Notes: generated by a model not told the origin, from the sequence alone. A DNA stretch of 64,000 nucleotides from Glycomyces sp040645615 (GCF_040645615.1 NZ_JBEYYO010000003.1:310001-374000); one strand, 5' to 3'. Shown: positions 49,824 through 58,523, counted from the stretch's first letter. A program made the numbers and translations.

Positions 49824-50891
49824 GTGGCGGCGATCCGGGACGAGGGCCTGCGGGCGACCCTGGCCACGATGGCGCCCGGGACCGCGCTGAGGGACGGCCT
49901 GGAGCGGATCCTGCGGGGCCGCACCGGCGCCTTGATCGTGGTCGGCTGCGACACGCTGGTGGAGCAGATCTGCACGGGCGGTTTCGAGCTCGACGTCGAA
50001 TTCTCGGCGACCCGGCTGCGGGAACTGTGCAAGATGGACGGTGCGGTGGTGCTGACCACCGACGGGTCGCGGATCGTGCGCGCCGGCGTCCACCTCATGC
50101 CCGACCCCTCGATCCACTCCAACGAATCGGGCACCCGCCACCGCACGGCCGAGCGGGTCGCGATCCAGACCGGGCTCCCGGTGATCTCGGTGAGCCAGTC
50201 GATGCACACGCTCGGGCTGTACCTCGGCGGCATCCACCACCTGCTGGAACCCTCCACGCAGATCCTCTCGCGCGCCAACCAGGCTTTGGCGACCCTGGAG
50301 CGGTACAAGCTGCGGCTCGACGAGGTCGCGGGGAACCTGTCGAGCCTGGAGATCGAGGACCTGGTGACCGTGCGGGACGCGGTCACGGTGCTCCAGCGGC
50401 TGGAGATGGCCCGGCACATCGCCGACGAGGTCGAGGGCCACGTGATCGAGCTGGGCACCGACGGGCGGCTGCTCGCGCTGCAACTGGACGAGCTCATGGC
50501 CGGGGTCGACGCCGACCGCGAGCTCATCGTCCGCGACTACCTGCCCGAAGGCGGCGACCACCGCAAGGCGCTGCACGCCGTGGACGAGATGGGCTCGCCC
50601 GAGCTGCTCGACCTGGTCGCGGTCGCGCGGTCGCTGGGGTACCCGTACTCCCCGGACGTGCTCGACCGGCGGGTGAGCCCGCGCGGGTACCGGATGCTCG
50701 CGAAGGTGCCGCGCCTGCCCGAAGCCGTGATCGAACGGGTCGTGGGCCATTTCGGGGCCCTGCCGGAACTGCTGGGCGTCACGGTCGAGCAGTTGCAGGA
50801 CGTGGACGGGGTGGGCCCGGGCAGGGCGCAGAGCATCCGCGAATCGCTCACGCGCCTCGCGGAAGTCTCGATCCTCGACCGGTACCTCTGA
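49824..50891 (+). CDS. disA: DNA integrity scanning protein DisA, c-di-AMP synthase
   Basis: DisA makes c-di-AMP from two ATP and scans DNA for branched structures; branches stop synthesis. The 355-residue protein has the DAC domain at about 10-150, with KMDGAVVL (DGA motif, metal and ATP binding) and GTRHRTAE (RHR motif). A linker of helices follows (LERYKLRLDEVAGNLSSLEIEDL), and the C-terminal helix-hairpin-helix DNA-binding domain ends in VDGVGPGRAQSIRESLTRLAE. The start is GTG 49824, after GGGGG; a TTG at 49812 would add four residues. In many actinobacteria disA lies close to mutY; here they are about 5 kb apart. Confidence 0.96.
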   Translation: MAAIRDEGLRATLATMAPGTALRDGLERILRGRTGALIVVGCDTLVEQICTGGFELDVEFSATRLRELCKMDGAVVLTTDGSRIVRAGVHLMPDPSIHSNESGTRHRTAERVAIQTGLPVISVSQSMHTLGLYLGGIHHLLEPSTQILSRANQALATLERYKLRLDEVAGNLSSLEIEDLVTVRDAVTVLQRLEMARHIADEVEGHVIELGTDGRLLALQLDELMAGVDADRELIVRDYLPEGGDHRKALHAVDEMGSPELLDLVAVARSLGYPYSPDVLDRRVSPRGYRMLAKVPRLPEAVIERVVGHFGALPELLGVTVEQLQDVDGVGPGRAQSIRESLTRLAEVSILDRYL

Positions 50892-50964
50892 GCCCGACGA
50901 CCGCGGCCTGCGAACGCGCCGCGACGGGCGCGCCCGCAGGTCCACGGGGACTTCTCGACGGGTC

Positions 50965-51414
50965 TTAAGCGGGGATGCCCGGACTGTAGTTGTGCCACTT
51001 GGTCGCACCGCTCTTGGACGCCCAGATGTGAATCCGGTACTCCTTGCCCTCGGCCACGTTGCGGTCGCACAGGGTCCGCCCGCCCGGCGCGTTCGAGGTG
51101 CTGGTGTCGTCGAAGCACACCCCGCCGTGGTTCTTCCAGTACCGGTAGCCCGCGGGGTCCCATTCGAGGGTCTGCAACTGGGCGCGGACGCCCCACCCGT
51201 CGGCGTGGAAGTCTTCGAGCAGGATGTTCTCGCCTTGGCTCCAGGTCTGGGCGAGCCCGGCGTTGTAGGTGCCCTGAGGGTTCTGCGCCCAGACCCAGGC
51301 CTTGTAGTTGTTCGCGGCATGAGCCGAGCTCGGGGCCGCGCCGACCACGAGCATGAAGGCGGCCACGAGCACGACGACGTGGCGCAGCGCTCGCCGCGCT
51401 GAGGGGTTTCGCAT
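50965..51414 (-). CDS. secreted hypothetical protein
   Basis: A 149-residue exported protein. The signal peptide is clear (RHVVVLVAAFMLVVGAAPSSAHA, cut before ANNYKAW at about residue 34). The mature part is about 115 residues, rich in Trp and aromatic residues (KAWVWAQNPQGTYNAG, WSQGENILLEDFHADGWG), with two cysteines that may form a disulfide (VCFDDT, TLCDRN). I do not recognise the fold; it recalls small secreted beta proteins of actinomycetes. It is divergent from the AfsR-type regulator at 51606 and may be its target. ATG 51414 has AAGGAGAACC. Confidence 0.7.
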   Translation of the reverse strand: MRNPSARRALRHVVVLVAAFMLVVGAAPSSAHAANNYKAWVWAQNPQGTYNAGLAQTWSQGENILLEDFHADGWGVRAQLQTLEWDPAGYRYWKNHGGVCFDDTSTSNAPGGRTLCDRNVAEGKEYRIHIWASKSGATKWHNYSPGIPA

Positions 51415-51605
51415 GGTTCTCCTTGTCGGCCACCGCGACCGCACCTCGGCCGCGGGCCGCCCCCACGCTAAGCGAGGCGCCTTGACCGAAACCTTGACGA
51501 ATGCTGCGCCCCCTCCCCGGCCCGCACGGCGCACCGTATGTTTGAGACTACGACCCACCATGCGCCGCAATCGATCAGACCACGCGGCCGCACACTGGAG
51601 ACGCC

Positions 51606-54488
51606 ATGCCCGAACTGCGCATCCTGGGCCCGGTCGAGCTGCGCCGCGGACCGGCCCGGATCGACCTCGGACCACCCCGGCAGCGGGCCGTCCTGGCCGC
51701 CCTCGCAGTCGACGTCGGACGCCCCGTCGGCAGCGACACCCTCATCGACCGCGTCTGGGGCGAACAGCCGCCCGACAACGTCCGCGCCACCCTGTACAGC
51801 CTCGTCTCGCGACTGCGCGCCCGCCTGCGGCCCCTCCAAGCGGGCCCGGCCGACCAGCCGCTGCGCCGCGCCCACGGCGGCTACCTGCTCGACGTCGACC
51901 CCGACACGATCGACCTCCACCGGGCGCGCGCCCTCGCCGAGCGCGCCCGGCCGCTCCCGGGCCGCCCCGCCGACCCGGCGCGCTCGGCCCCGCTCCTGCG
52001 CGAAGCCGCCGCACTGTGGACGGCCGAGCCGCTGGCGGGCCTGCCCGGCGACTGGGCCCAACGCCAGCGCCGAGCGCTGCGCGAGGAACGCGTGACGATC
52101 CTCGCCGAGCTGTTCGCGACCGAACTGCGGCTCGGCCGCCACGAAGCGGCCACGGGGCCACTGGCCGCGGCGGTCGCCGAGCACCCGTTCGCCGAGAACC
52201 TCGTACGGCTGTGGATGCTCGCCCTGTGCCGGTCCGGCAACCCCGCCGCCGCCCTCGCCGTCTACGACCGGACCCGGCGCGGCCTCGCCGACGAACTGGG
52301 CGTCGAACCCGGACCCGGACTCAAGGAACTGCACGGCCGGATCCTCCGCCAAGACGACGCCGTCGCGAACACCCCCACCGCCCGCCGCGAAGCCGCGCGA
52401 TCGGCCGACCCCCAGCCCGCCAGCGAGCCGACCGGCACGCGCCCCCATGCGCTGGGAGCGCTTCAACCCCCGCCGGACCTCGGCGTCGTGCCCCGACAGC
52501 TCCCCGCCGCACCCGGCCACTTCACCGGCCGCGCACCGCAACTGGCCCGACTCGACGAGCTGCTGTCGGGGCACACCGCCGCACACCCCGGCGTCGTCCC
52601 CGTCGCCGTCCTCACCGGGACCGCCGGGATCGGGAAGACCGCGCTGACCGTCCGCTGGGCCCATCGCGTCGCCGACCGCTTCCCCGACGGCCAGCTCTTC
52701 CTCGACCTGCGCGGCTTCGACCCCACCCACCGGCCCGTGCGACCGACCGAGGCCCTGCGCACACTCCTCACCGCCCTCGGCGTCCCGCACTCGCGCATCC
52801 CGGCCGACGGCGAAGCCCAGGCGGGCCTATACCGCAGCCTCATGGCGCGGCGGCGCGCGCTCCTCGTGCTCGACAACGCCCGCGACGCCGACCAGGTCCG
52901 CCCCCTGCTCCCCGGCGGCCCCGGCAACCTCGTCATCGCCGCGAGCCGGGCCCGGCTCTCCGGCCTCCTCGTCCAAGGCGCGCAACCGATCACGCTCGAC
53001 CTGCTCACCCCCGCCGAAGCCGAGCGCCTCCTCGCCCTCAGGCTGGGCGAGGAACGCGCGCTCGCCGAACCCGCGGCGCTGCGGCAGATCATCGACACCT
53101 GCGCGGGCCTGCCCCTGGCCCTCGCCGTCGCCGCCTCGCGCGCCGCCGCCCGACCTGAATTCCCACTCACCGCCGTGGCGAAGGACCTGCACGACGTCGA
53201 CACCCGGCTCGACGCGCTCGCCGACCCCGACCCCGCCGTCGACGTCCGCGCCGTGTTCTCCTGGTCGTACCAGGCGCTCAGCCCCGAAGCCGCCCGGCTG
53301 TTCCGGCTCCTCGGGCTCCACCCGGGACCGGACCTCACCCCCGACGCCGCCGCCGCGCTCGCCGGCCTCCCGCTCCCCCAGACCACCGCGCTGCTGACCG
53401 AACTGGCCGACGCGGTGCTCCTGATCGAATCGCGACCGCGGCGATACGCCTTCCACGACCTGCTGCGCGCCTACGCCGCCGAACTCGCCGAGGCCCACGA
53501 CGACCACGAGGACCGCCGCCGAGCGCGCCACCGGATGCTCGACTACTACGTGCACTCCGCCCACGCCGCCGACCGGCGGCTCGACCCCTCCCGCACACCG
53601 CTCGACCTCGACCCCACCGACGTCGCCCCCGCGACGCCCCCGGACGCCGAAGCGGCCCAGGACTGGTTCGCCGCCGAACTCGAGGTGCTCCTCGCCGCCG
53701 TCGAGCACGCCGCCGCGCACGGCTTCGACCGCCAATGCTGGCGGCTGGCGTGGGGCCTGCCCACCCACCTCGACCGGCACGGCCGCTGGCACGACCTGGC
53801 CGCGGTCTGGGAGACCGCGCTCGCGGCGACCCGCCGAGCCGGCGACCTCGCGGCCCAGGCGAGCGGACACCGCTTCCTCGGCTACGCCTGCACCCGGCTG
53901 GGCCGCTTCGCGGACGCGCACGCCCACCTCGACCGGGCGATGGAAGACACCGCGCGACTGGGCGACCTGGTCGGACAGGCCCACGCCCTCCGCGGACGCG
54001 GCCACGTCCACCAGAGCCAGGAACGGTACGCCGAAGCGCTCGACTGCAATCGCCGCGCGCTCGCGCTCTACGCGGCCGCGGGCGAACGCGCCTGCGAGGC
54101 CAGCGCACTCAACTCGATCGGATGGTTCCACGCCCTCCTGGGCGAGTACCCTCAGGCGCTCGACCACTGCGAACGGGCACTGGTCCTCATGGCCGAGGTC
54201 GGCGACCGCTTCGGCGAGATCGCCACGCTCGACAGCCTCGGCTACGCGCTGCGGCGCCTGGGGCGCCACGACGAGGCCGTCGCCCGCTACCGGCTCGCCC
54301 TCGACCTGCTCGGCGACCTCGACCTCCCCGCGCAGAAGGCGACCATCCTCGACGGCCTCGCCGAGGCGCAGCGAGCGATCGGCGACCTGGCCGGGGCCCG
54401 GCGCTCATGGCTGCGGGCGCTGGAGCTCTTCGACGAACTCGACCATCCCGACGCCGACGCCGTCCGCGCCAGGCTCGATGCCCTCTAG
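51606..54488 (+). CDS. AfsR/SARP-type regulator, second copy
   Basis: A 960-residue regulator with the same plan as the one at 13369: winged helix (MPELRILGPVELRRG..., about 1-90), BTAD (about 95-245, LVRLWMLALCRSGNPAAALAVYDRTRRGLADELGVEPG), a Pro-rich linker, NB-ARC with Walker A GTAGIGKTA near residue 340 and LLVLDNARDADQV, then TPR repeats to the end (for example ALDCNRRALALYAAAGERACEASALNSIGW). The recognition helix differs from the first copy, so the targets should too. It is divergent from the small secreted protein. The stop TAG is part of the left CTAG of a MITE-like element. Confidence 0.88.
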   Translation: MPELRILGPVELRRGPARIDLGPPRQRAVLAALAVDVGRPVGSDTLIDRVWGEQPPDNVRATLYSLVSRLRARLRPLQAGPADQPLRRAHGGYLLDVDPDTIDLHRARALAERARPLPGRPADPARSAPLLREAAALWTAEPLAGLPGDWAQRQRRALREERVTILAELFATELRLGRHEAATGPLAAAVAEHPFAENLVRLWMLALCRSGNPAAALAVYDRTRRGLADELGVEPGPGLKELHGRILRQDDAVANTPTARREAARSADPQPASEPTGTRPHALGALQPPPDLGVVPRQLPAAPGHFTGRAPQLARLDELLSGHTAAHPGVVPVAVLTGTAGIGKTALTVRWAHRVADRFPDGQLFLDLRGFDPTHRPVRPTEALRTLLTALGVPHSRIPADGEAQAGLYRSLMARRRALLVLDNARDADQVRPLLPGGPGNLVIAASRARLSGLLVQGAQPITLDLLTPAEAERLLALRLGEERALAEPAALRQIIDTCAGLPLALAVAASRAAARPEFPLTAVAKDLHDVDTRLDALADPDPAVDVRAVFSWSYQALSPEAARLFRLLGLHPGPDLTPDAAAALAGLPLPQTTALLTELADAVLLIESRPRRYAFHDLLRAYAAELAEAHDDHEDRRRARHRMLDYYVHSAHAADRRLDPSRTPLDLDPTDVAPATPPDAEAAQDWFAAELEVLLAAVEHAAAHGFDRQCWRLAWGLPTHLDRHGRWHDLAAVWETALAATRRAGDLAAQASGHRFLGYACTRLGRFADAHAHLDRAMEDTARLGDLVGQAHALRGRGHVHQSQERYAEALDCNRRALALYAAAGERACEASALNSIGWFHALLGEYPQALDHCERALVLMAEVGDRFGEIATLDSLGYALRRLGRHDEAVARYRLALDLLGDLDLPAQKATILDGLAEAQRAIGDLAGARRSWLRALELFDELDHPDADAVRARLDAL

Positions 54489-54651
54489 GGGGTGTTTGGG
54501 AACTCGCGGCGAGTCGGTATCGGAGTCCATTCGTTCGCTCGGGAGGCCGAAGGCCTTCCCGATCCAACACCGGGATCGGGAAGGCCGACAACGAAGCGAG
54601 CGGGCGAATGGGCCCGCTAGCGGCCGGTGGGGGTTCGTGAACACCCCCTAG
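54485..54651. mobile_element. possible MITE with CTAG target duplication
   Basis: The element 54489-54647 (159 bp) has imperfect terminal inverted repeats GGGGTGTT-TGG-GAAC and GTTC-GTG-AACACCCC, flanked by CTAG at 54485-54488 and 54648-54651. Inside are two nested stems: CCATTCG..CGCTCG with CGAGCG..CGAATGG, and GGCCTTCCCGATCC with GGATCGGGAAGGCC. No transposase gene is inside. CTAG/YTAR duplications and such ends recall IS5-related elements. A large bidirectional terminator is the alternative, because it lies between convergent genes. Confidence 0.5.
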
Positions 54652-54659
54652 GAGCGCGT

Positions 54660-55328
54660 TCAGGTGAGTTTGAGGGCCGTGGGCGAGGAAACGGCGTCGC
54701 CGAGGCGGGCGGTGAGTTCGTAGTCCCCGGCGGGCAGTTCGCGGCGGGCGCCTTCGCACGCGGCCTCGGAGGCGAGGCCGTCGACGGTGATCTCCACGGT
54801 CTGGCCCTGGCCGCCGCTGAGCTCGACCTCCTCGCCCTTGGGGGTCTCGCAGTGGGCGCTGGAGTAGACCACGTCCTTGCCGGAGGCGAGTTCGACGGCG
54901 ACCTGTTTGAGGTCGGCCAGGCAGGGCGTGTCGGCACTCGAGGCGACCAGGACGCTCACCGGGACCTGGGCGCCTGAGCGGACCTCGTCGAACGCGGCCA
55001 CGACCTGGAGCATGAGCTCGCCCGGCTCGCACGCGACCACCTCCGGCTCGGTGGGCGAGGGCGATTCGCTCGTGGGCTCGGCGGTGGGGGTCTCGGGGAT
55101 GTAGGGCCGCTGGATCGTGGAAGTCGGCGAGGGGGCCTCCCACTCCCCGGCGGTCGCGGCGGCCTCGGTGCCCTGCGGGCTCTCCTCGTCGCCGCCGCCG
55201 AGGGCGCTGAGCCCCAACACGATCACCAGCACCACAGCGAGCACGGCCGCGGCCACGATGGCCCGCCGCTTCCAGTACACCGACTCGGGCTCGCTGCCCT
55301 TCACGAACTTGCCCTTGAAACCCTGCAC
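54660..55328 (-). CDS. single-helix membrane protein between disA and mutY
   Basis: A 222-residue protein. A basic 23-residue cytoplasmic tail precedes one membrane helix (RAIVAAAVLAVVLVIVLGLSALG, about 22-44). Then comes a Pro/Ser/Thr/Glu-rich linker (about 50-95), and an outside domain of about 125 residues holds four cysteines that may form two disulfides. A gene for a membrane protein of this kind stands between disA and mutY in mycobacteria too (Rv3587c in M. tuberculosis), so the neighbourhood is conserved although the function is unknown. Confidence 0.7.
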   Translation of the reverse strand: MQGFKGKFVKGSEPESVYWKRRAIVAAAVLAVVLVIVLGLSALGGGDEESPQGTEAAATAGEWEAPSPTSTIQRPYIPETPTAEPTSESPSPTEPEVVACEPGELMLQVVAAFDEVRSGAQVPVSVLVASSADTPCLADLKQVAVELASGKDVVYSSAHCETPKGEEVELSGGQGQTVEITVDGLASEAACEGARRELPAGDYELTARLGDAVSSPTALKLT

Positions 55329-55442
55329 GCCGGGACGCTAACGCAGCCGGACGCTCCGCGAGGGGAATTACACGCGAAGCATCCCCCGAGCGCTCCTCAC
55401 CCCACCGACCTCGCCTCGCGAACATTCCTCGGCACCGTTCGA

Positions 55443-55464
55443 TGTCGGACCCCCATGTCAGGGT
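55443..55464 (+). promoter_or_regulatory. TGTCR-type box upstream of mutY, distal
   Basis: TGTCGGACCC, six bases, then CAGGGT: spacing as in the RecA-NDp/PafBC promoter. It points toward mutY, 126 bases away, with the AT-rich palindrome in between. Confidence 0.5.
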
Positions 55465-55517
55465 ATTTACCGGGGGCCCATCGCTCCGGACTCCGCGCAG
55501 CGCTGCCACAAATCCAG

Positions 55518-55543
55518 ATCCTATAGGATATATCCTATAGGAT
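55518..55543. repeat. AT-rich palindrome, copy C (perfect, 26 bp)
   Basis: ATCCTATAGGATA (55518-55530) is followed directly by its exact reverse complement (55531-55543). It lies in the divergent gap between the membrane-protein gene and mutY, so it is not a terminator of either. Confidence 0.9.
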
Positions 55544-55561
55544 TCGCCCCCGCGGGGGTCG

Positions 55562-55583
55562 TGTCGGACCCGCACCCCACAAT
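55562..55583 (+). promoter_or_regulatory. TGTCR-type promoter of mutY, leaderless
   Basis: TGTCGGACCC, six bases, then CACAAT ending at 55583. The ATG at 55590 is six bases further, so the mutY message would be leaderless. A DNA-repair gene is what one expects behind a PafBC-type box. Confidence 0.55.
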
Positions 55584-55589
55584 GGGTGC

Positions 55590-56486
55590 ATGCGCGCCGC
55601 ACCCGAGGGGCTTCCCTCCCCCGAACTCCTCGCCGAACGCCTGCTCCCCTGGTTCGATGCCAACAACCGCACGGAGCTGCCCTGGCGCAGGCCCGGCACC
55701 ACCGCGTGGGGCGTGCTCGTCTCCGAGGTCATGAGCCAGCAGACCCAAGTCGCGCGGGCCGCGCCGGTGTGGGAGGCCTGGATGGCGAAGTGGCCCACGC
55801 CCGCCGACCTCGCCGCCGCGCCCACCGCCGAGGTGCTGCGGATGTGGGGCCGCATGGGCTACCCCAGGCGAGCACTGCGCCTCCAGGAGTGCGCCGCGAT
55901 CGTGGCCGAGAAGCACGGCGGGGTCGTGCCCTCCGACCCGGTCGAACTCGAAAAACTGCCGGGGATCGGGAACTACACGGCCGCGGCCGTGGCGGTCTTC
56001 CACTACGGCGGGCGTCATGCGGTGGTGGACACCAACGTGCGCCGCGTCGTGGCCCGTCTCGGCGGGCGCAGCGACGCCGGGGCGGCCACCACCAAGGCCG
56101 ACCTCGTCGCGGCCGAAGCGGTGCTGCCCGCCGACGCGCCGACCGCGGCGCGGCTCTCGCTCGCGCTCATGGAGCTCGGCGCGCTGCTGTGCACCGCCCG
56201 CAAGGCCGAGTGCGGGGCCTGCCCGGTCTCGGACGCGTGCGCGTTCTCCGGGCAGGAGATCCCCGAGGGCCCCAGCCGGAAACGCCAGCGCTACAAGGGC
56301 ACCAACCGCCACGTGAGGGGCGAGGTGATGGCCCTGCTCAGGGACGCCGACGGGCCGGTCGAGCAGGCGAGGGTCGACGCGGTGTGGCCCGACGAGCGGA
56401 TGCGGGCCGAGGCGGTCGCGCAGCTGCTCGCGGAGGGTCTGATCGGCACCGACGAATCGGGGCGGTTCGAACTCCCGAGTCGGTGA
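55590..56486 (+). CDS. mutY: adenine DNA glycosylase MutY
   Basis: MutY removes adenine mispaired with 8-oxoguanine. The 298-residue protein has catalytic Glu46 in VSEVMSQQTQ, the helix-hairpin-helix LEKLPGIGNYTAAAVAVF with Asp147 in VVDTNVRR, and the iron-sulfur cluster cysteines 201, 208, 211 and 217 (C-x6-C-x2-C-x5-C). The C-terminal part is shorter than the E. coli NUDIX-like domain, as is usual in actinobacteria. Its promoter region carries two boxes of DNA-damage-promoter layout and a 26-bp AT-rich palindrome. Confidence 0.96.
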   Translation: MRAAPEGLPSPELLAERLLPWFDANNRTELPWRRPGTTAWGVLVSEVMSQQTQVARAAPVWEAWMAKWPTPADLAAAPTAEVLRMWGRMGYPRRALRLQECAAIVAEKHGGVVPSDPVELEKLPGIGNYTAAAVAVFHYGGRHAVVDTNVRRVVARLGGRSDAGAATTKADLVAAEAVLPADAPTAARLSLALMELGALLCTARKAECGACPVSDACAFSGQEIPEGPSRKRQRYKGTNRHVRGEVMALLRDADGPVEQARVDAVWPDERMRAEAVAQLLAEGLIGTDESGRFELPSR

Positions 56487-56855
56487 CAAACGGTCCGGCC
56501 GCTGCTAGCGTGGGATTTGAGAGAACTTCATGAAGCATCCAGTGGTCATGCGTTGAAGCGCTGATCTTGATGATGCTCGGTCGGCGCCGATCCTCGGATC
56601 GGCGGTCCCGGGTCGAACCTCGCTCCGTCACCGAGCGAGGCATCGGGCGGACCCTCGGGTCCGGCTCACCACCGGTGCCGGGACCGGATCGCCTACCGCG
56701 GGCCGCCCCCGAGCGGTCGGCCGGAACACGACGACGCGGCTCGCGCCAACTACCGTCGCGTCGACCGCGGACCGACCGCACGAAGCGGGCCGGCGTGAGC
56801 GGGCGCTGCGGCGCACGCGACCGGGCAACTGCAATGCCGCCGGGGTACCGCGCGC
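56487..56855. other. 369-bp gap between mutY and the PrsW gene
   Basis: The genes converge here. A Trp-free, Arg-rich open frame (56567-56884) exists on the plus strand without good start signals; I do not call it. The part 56525-56570 is less GC-rich than its surroundings. Nothing else is supported. Confidence 0.35.
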
Positions 56856-57827
56856 TCAGATCTCGGCGGCATTGCTACGCGTGAGAAGGCGGCGGTGCAC
56901 TCCCGCACCGCCACCGGGTAACCCTCGGCCGCCCCGGCGGCCGGGGGTTTCGTGCTCCTCGGCCTCACGAAGGCTCGCCTCGGCGACCGGGGGCTCGTTC
57001 CTGCGGGCCCAGCGCACGATCCACCAGAGCACCAGTACCGCGGGCAGGCCCTTGAGCAGGACGCCCGCGAGGACGCCGAGCGCGCCCAGGCCCAGGCCGT
57101 CGCGCAGGAGGGGCGAGTTCCAGACCGCGTGCAGGAACGTGACGCCCGCGAGCGCGAGGGCCGCGACCCCGACCGAGCGCGGGGTGCGCCTGGTGGCCGC
57201 GTAGGCCACGCCGGCCCCGGCGATGGCGGTGAAGATCGCGTGGCTCCACAGCCCGGCGAGCACGCCGCGCACGATGAACACCGCGATGACCGGTTCGACC
57301 ACGTCCCCGGCGCGGTTGAGGACCGTGCTCGACATGGCGAACGCGTAGCCCTCCACGATCTGGAAGCCCACGCCGCAGAACGCGCCCAGGACCACGCCGT
57401 CGAGCACCCCGTGGACCCTTCCCCAGAAGATCGCGACCACCAGGACCACCCCGGCGGTCTTGACGATCTCCTCGACCACGGGCGCGGCCAGGACCGGCGA
57501 CCACCGCTCGGCCCACGAAGGGCCCCAAGCGGTCGCGAAGAGCCCGTAGAGGGCCCGGGAACCGAACAGGGAGGTCATGACCGCCACCGTGGCGCCCCAG
57601 GCGAGGCCGAGCAGCGGGGCGGCGGCGGGGAGGGTGAGGTGGTCGGCGAGGCGGCCGCGCAGCCACCAGAACGGGACCGCGAAGAGCGCGAACAGGACCA
57701 GGGCCGCGGTGCCCGCTTTGGGGTAGGCCAGGGCGACCGGGAGGGTGTTGTAGAGCAGCAGGATCAGGGCCGCGCCGATGAGCAGCGCGGCCGTCCACTG
57801 GGTGGGGGAGGTGGGGTCGGGGCGCAT
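56856..57827 (-). CDS. PrsW-family intramembrane metalloprotease
   Basis: A 323-residue membrane protein with eight or nine helices. The PrsW/CAAX-like motifs are present: VEEIVKTAG near residue 120 (paired Glu), FCGVGFQIVEGYAFAMSS, LWSHAIFTAIAG (metal-binding His) and FLHAVWNS (second His). PrsW of Bacillus cuts an anti-sigma factor; here the target is unknown. A charged tail of 50 residues follows the last helix. The ATG overlaps the stop of the 185-aa gene by one base, so both are cotranscribed. Confidence 0.85.
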   Translation of the reverse strand: MRPDPTSPTQWTAALLIGAALILLLYNTLPVALAYPKAGTAALVLFALFAVPFWWLRGRLADHLTLPAAAPLLGLAWGATVAVMTSLFGSRALYGLFATAWGPSWAERWSPVLAAPVVEEIVKTAGVVLVVAIFWGRVHGVLDGVVLGAFCGVGFQIVEGYAFAMSSTVLNRAGDVVEPVIAVFIVRGVLAGLWSHAIFTAIAGAGVAYAATRRTPRSVGVAALALAGVTFLHAVWNSPLLRDGLGLGALGVLAGVLLKGLPAVLVLWWIVRWARRNEPPVAEASLREAEEHETPGRRGGRGLPGGGAGVHRRLLTRSNAAEI

Positions 57828-58384
57828 CAGGCGGTCTCGAAGTCGAGCTGGGCGATGAGCTCGTCGACGCGTTCGGCGGTGCGGGAGCTGAGGGACGCGG
57901 CGACGCCCGAACCGGAGCCGATCGAGGAGACGGTGGCGGTGACCTCGGCGCGGATGTCGCCGTGGACGAACGCGCACGCGAAGCCCGCGCCGGTCTCGGT
58001 GACGAAGCTGCGGCCCGCGCCCTCGACGCCGTCGGCGTCGCACGCGCGCGGGTCGGTGAGCCGCACGCCCGGTTGGGTCTCGAGGAGGCGGGCCATCTCC
58101 TCGGCCAGGTACTCGGCGTCGAAGTCGTAAGGACCGGCGACGGCGATGTCCACTTCGGCGTCGCCCACGAGGAACTCGATCCGGCCCGAACCGGGCTGGT
58201 AGAAGCCGGGGCGCATGAGGGTCTGTTCGGGGGCGACGATGGTGACTCCGGCCAGGTCGAACGTCTCGCCGCCCACGTCGATCGTGGGCGACACGGCCTT
58301 GTTGAGCAGCGGCACGCCGAGGGCGAACAACACGACCACGGCGAACACCGCGGCGGCGACGGCGAGGCTTCTAGTGCGGGTCAC
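57827..58384 (-). CDS. membrane-anchored hypothetical protein cotranscribed with prsW-like gene
   Basis: A 185-residue protein with one N-terminal helix (SLAVAAAVFAVVVLFALGVPLL, about 6-27) and an extracytoplasmic domain of about 155 residues. Visible parts are ETFDLAGVTIVAPEQTLMRPG, VDIAVAGPYDFDAEYLAEEMARLL and a final SSRTAERVDELIAQLDFETA. Two cysteines (RACDADG, FACAFVHG) may pair. The family is unknown to me. A substrate or partner of the PrsW-like protease is possible, because of the coupled gene start. Confidence 0.65.
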   Translation of the reverse strand: MTRTRSLAVAAAVFAVVVLFALGVPLLNKAVSPTIDVGGETFDLAGVTIVAPEQTLMRPGFYQPGSGRIEFLVGDAEVDIAVAGPYDFDAEYLAEEMARLLETQPGVRLTDPRACDADGVEGAGRSFVTETGAGFACAFVHGDIRAEVTATVSSIGSGSGVAASLSSRTAERVDELIAQLDFETA

Positions 58385-58523
58385 GCCTCAAGCGTGGCAT
58401 GCCGTCCGCGCGGACGCATCGGGAACGTCGCCCAATCGGCCGGACGAACCAACCGCCCGCGATTCGCAAACGCGAAGCGGACGGAAGCGGGGCGGGTTCC
58501 GAGCCGACGGGCGGGCGGCGGGA

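Noticed and set aside
55518..55543. LexA SOS box at mutY
   Set aside because: The palindrome has no resemblance to TCGAAC-N4-GTTCGA, the actinobacterial LexA site; none was noticed by eye in the gene gaps I read.
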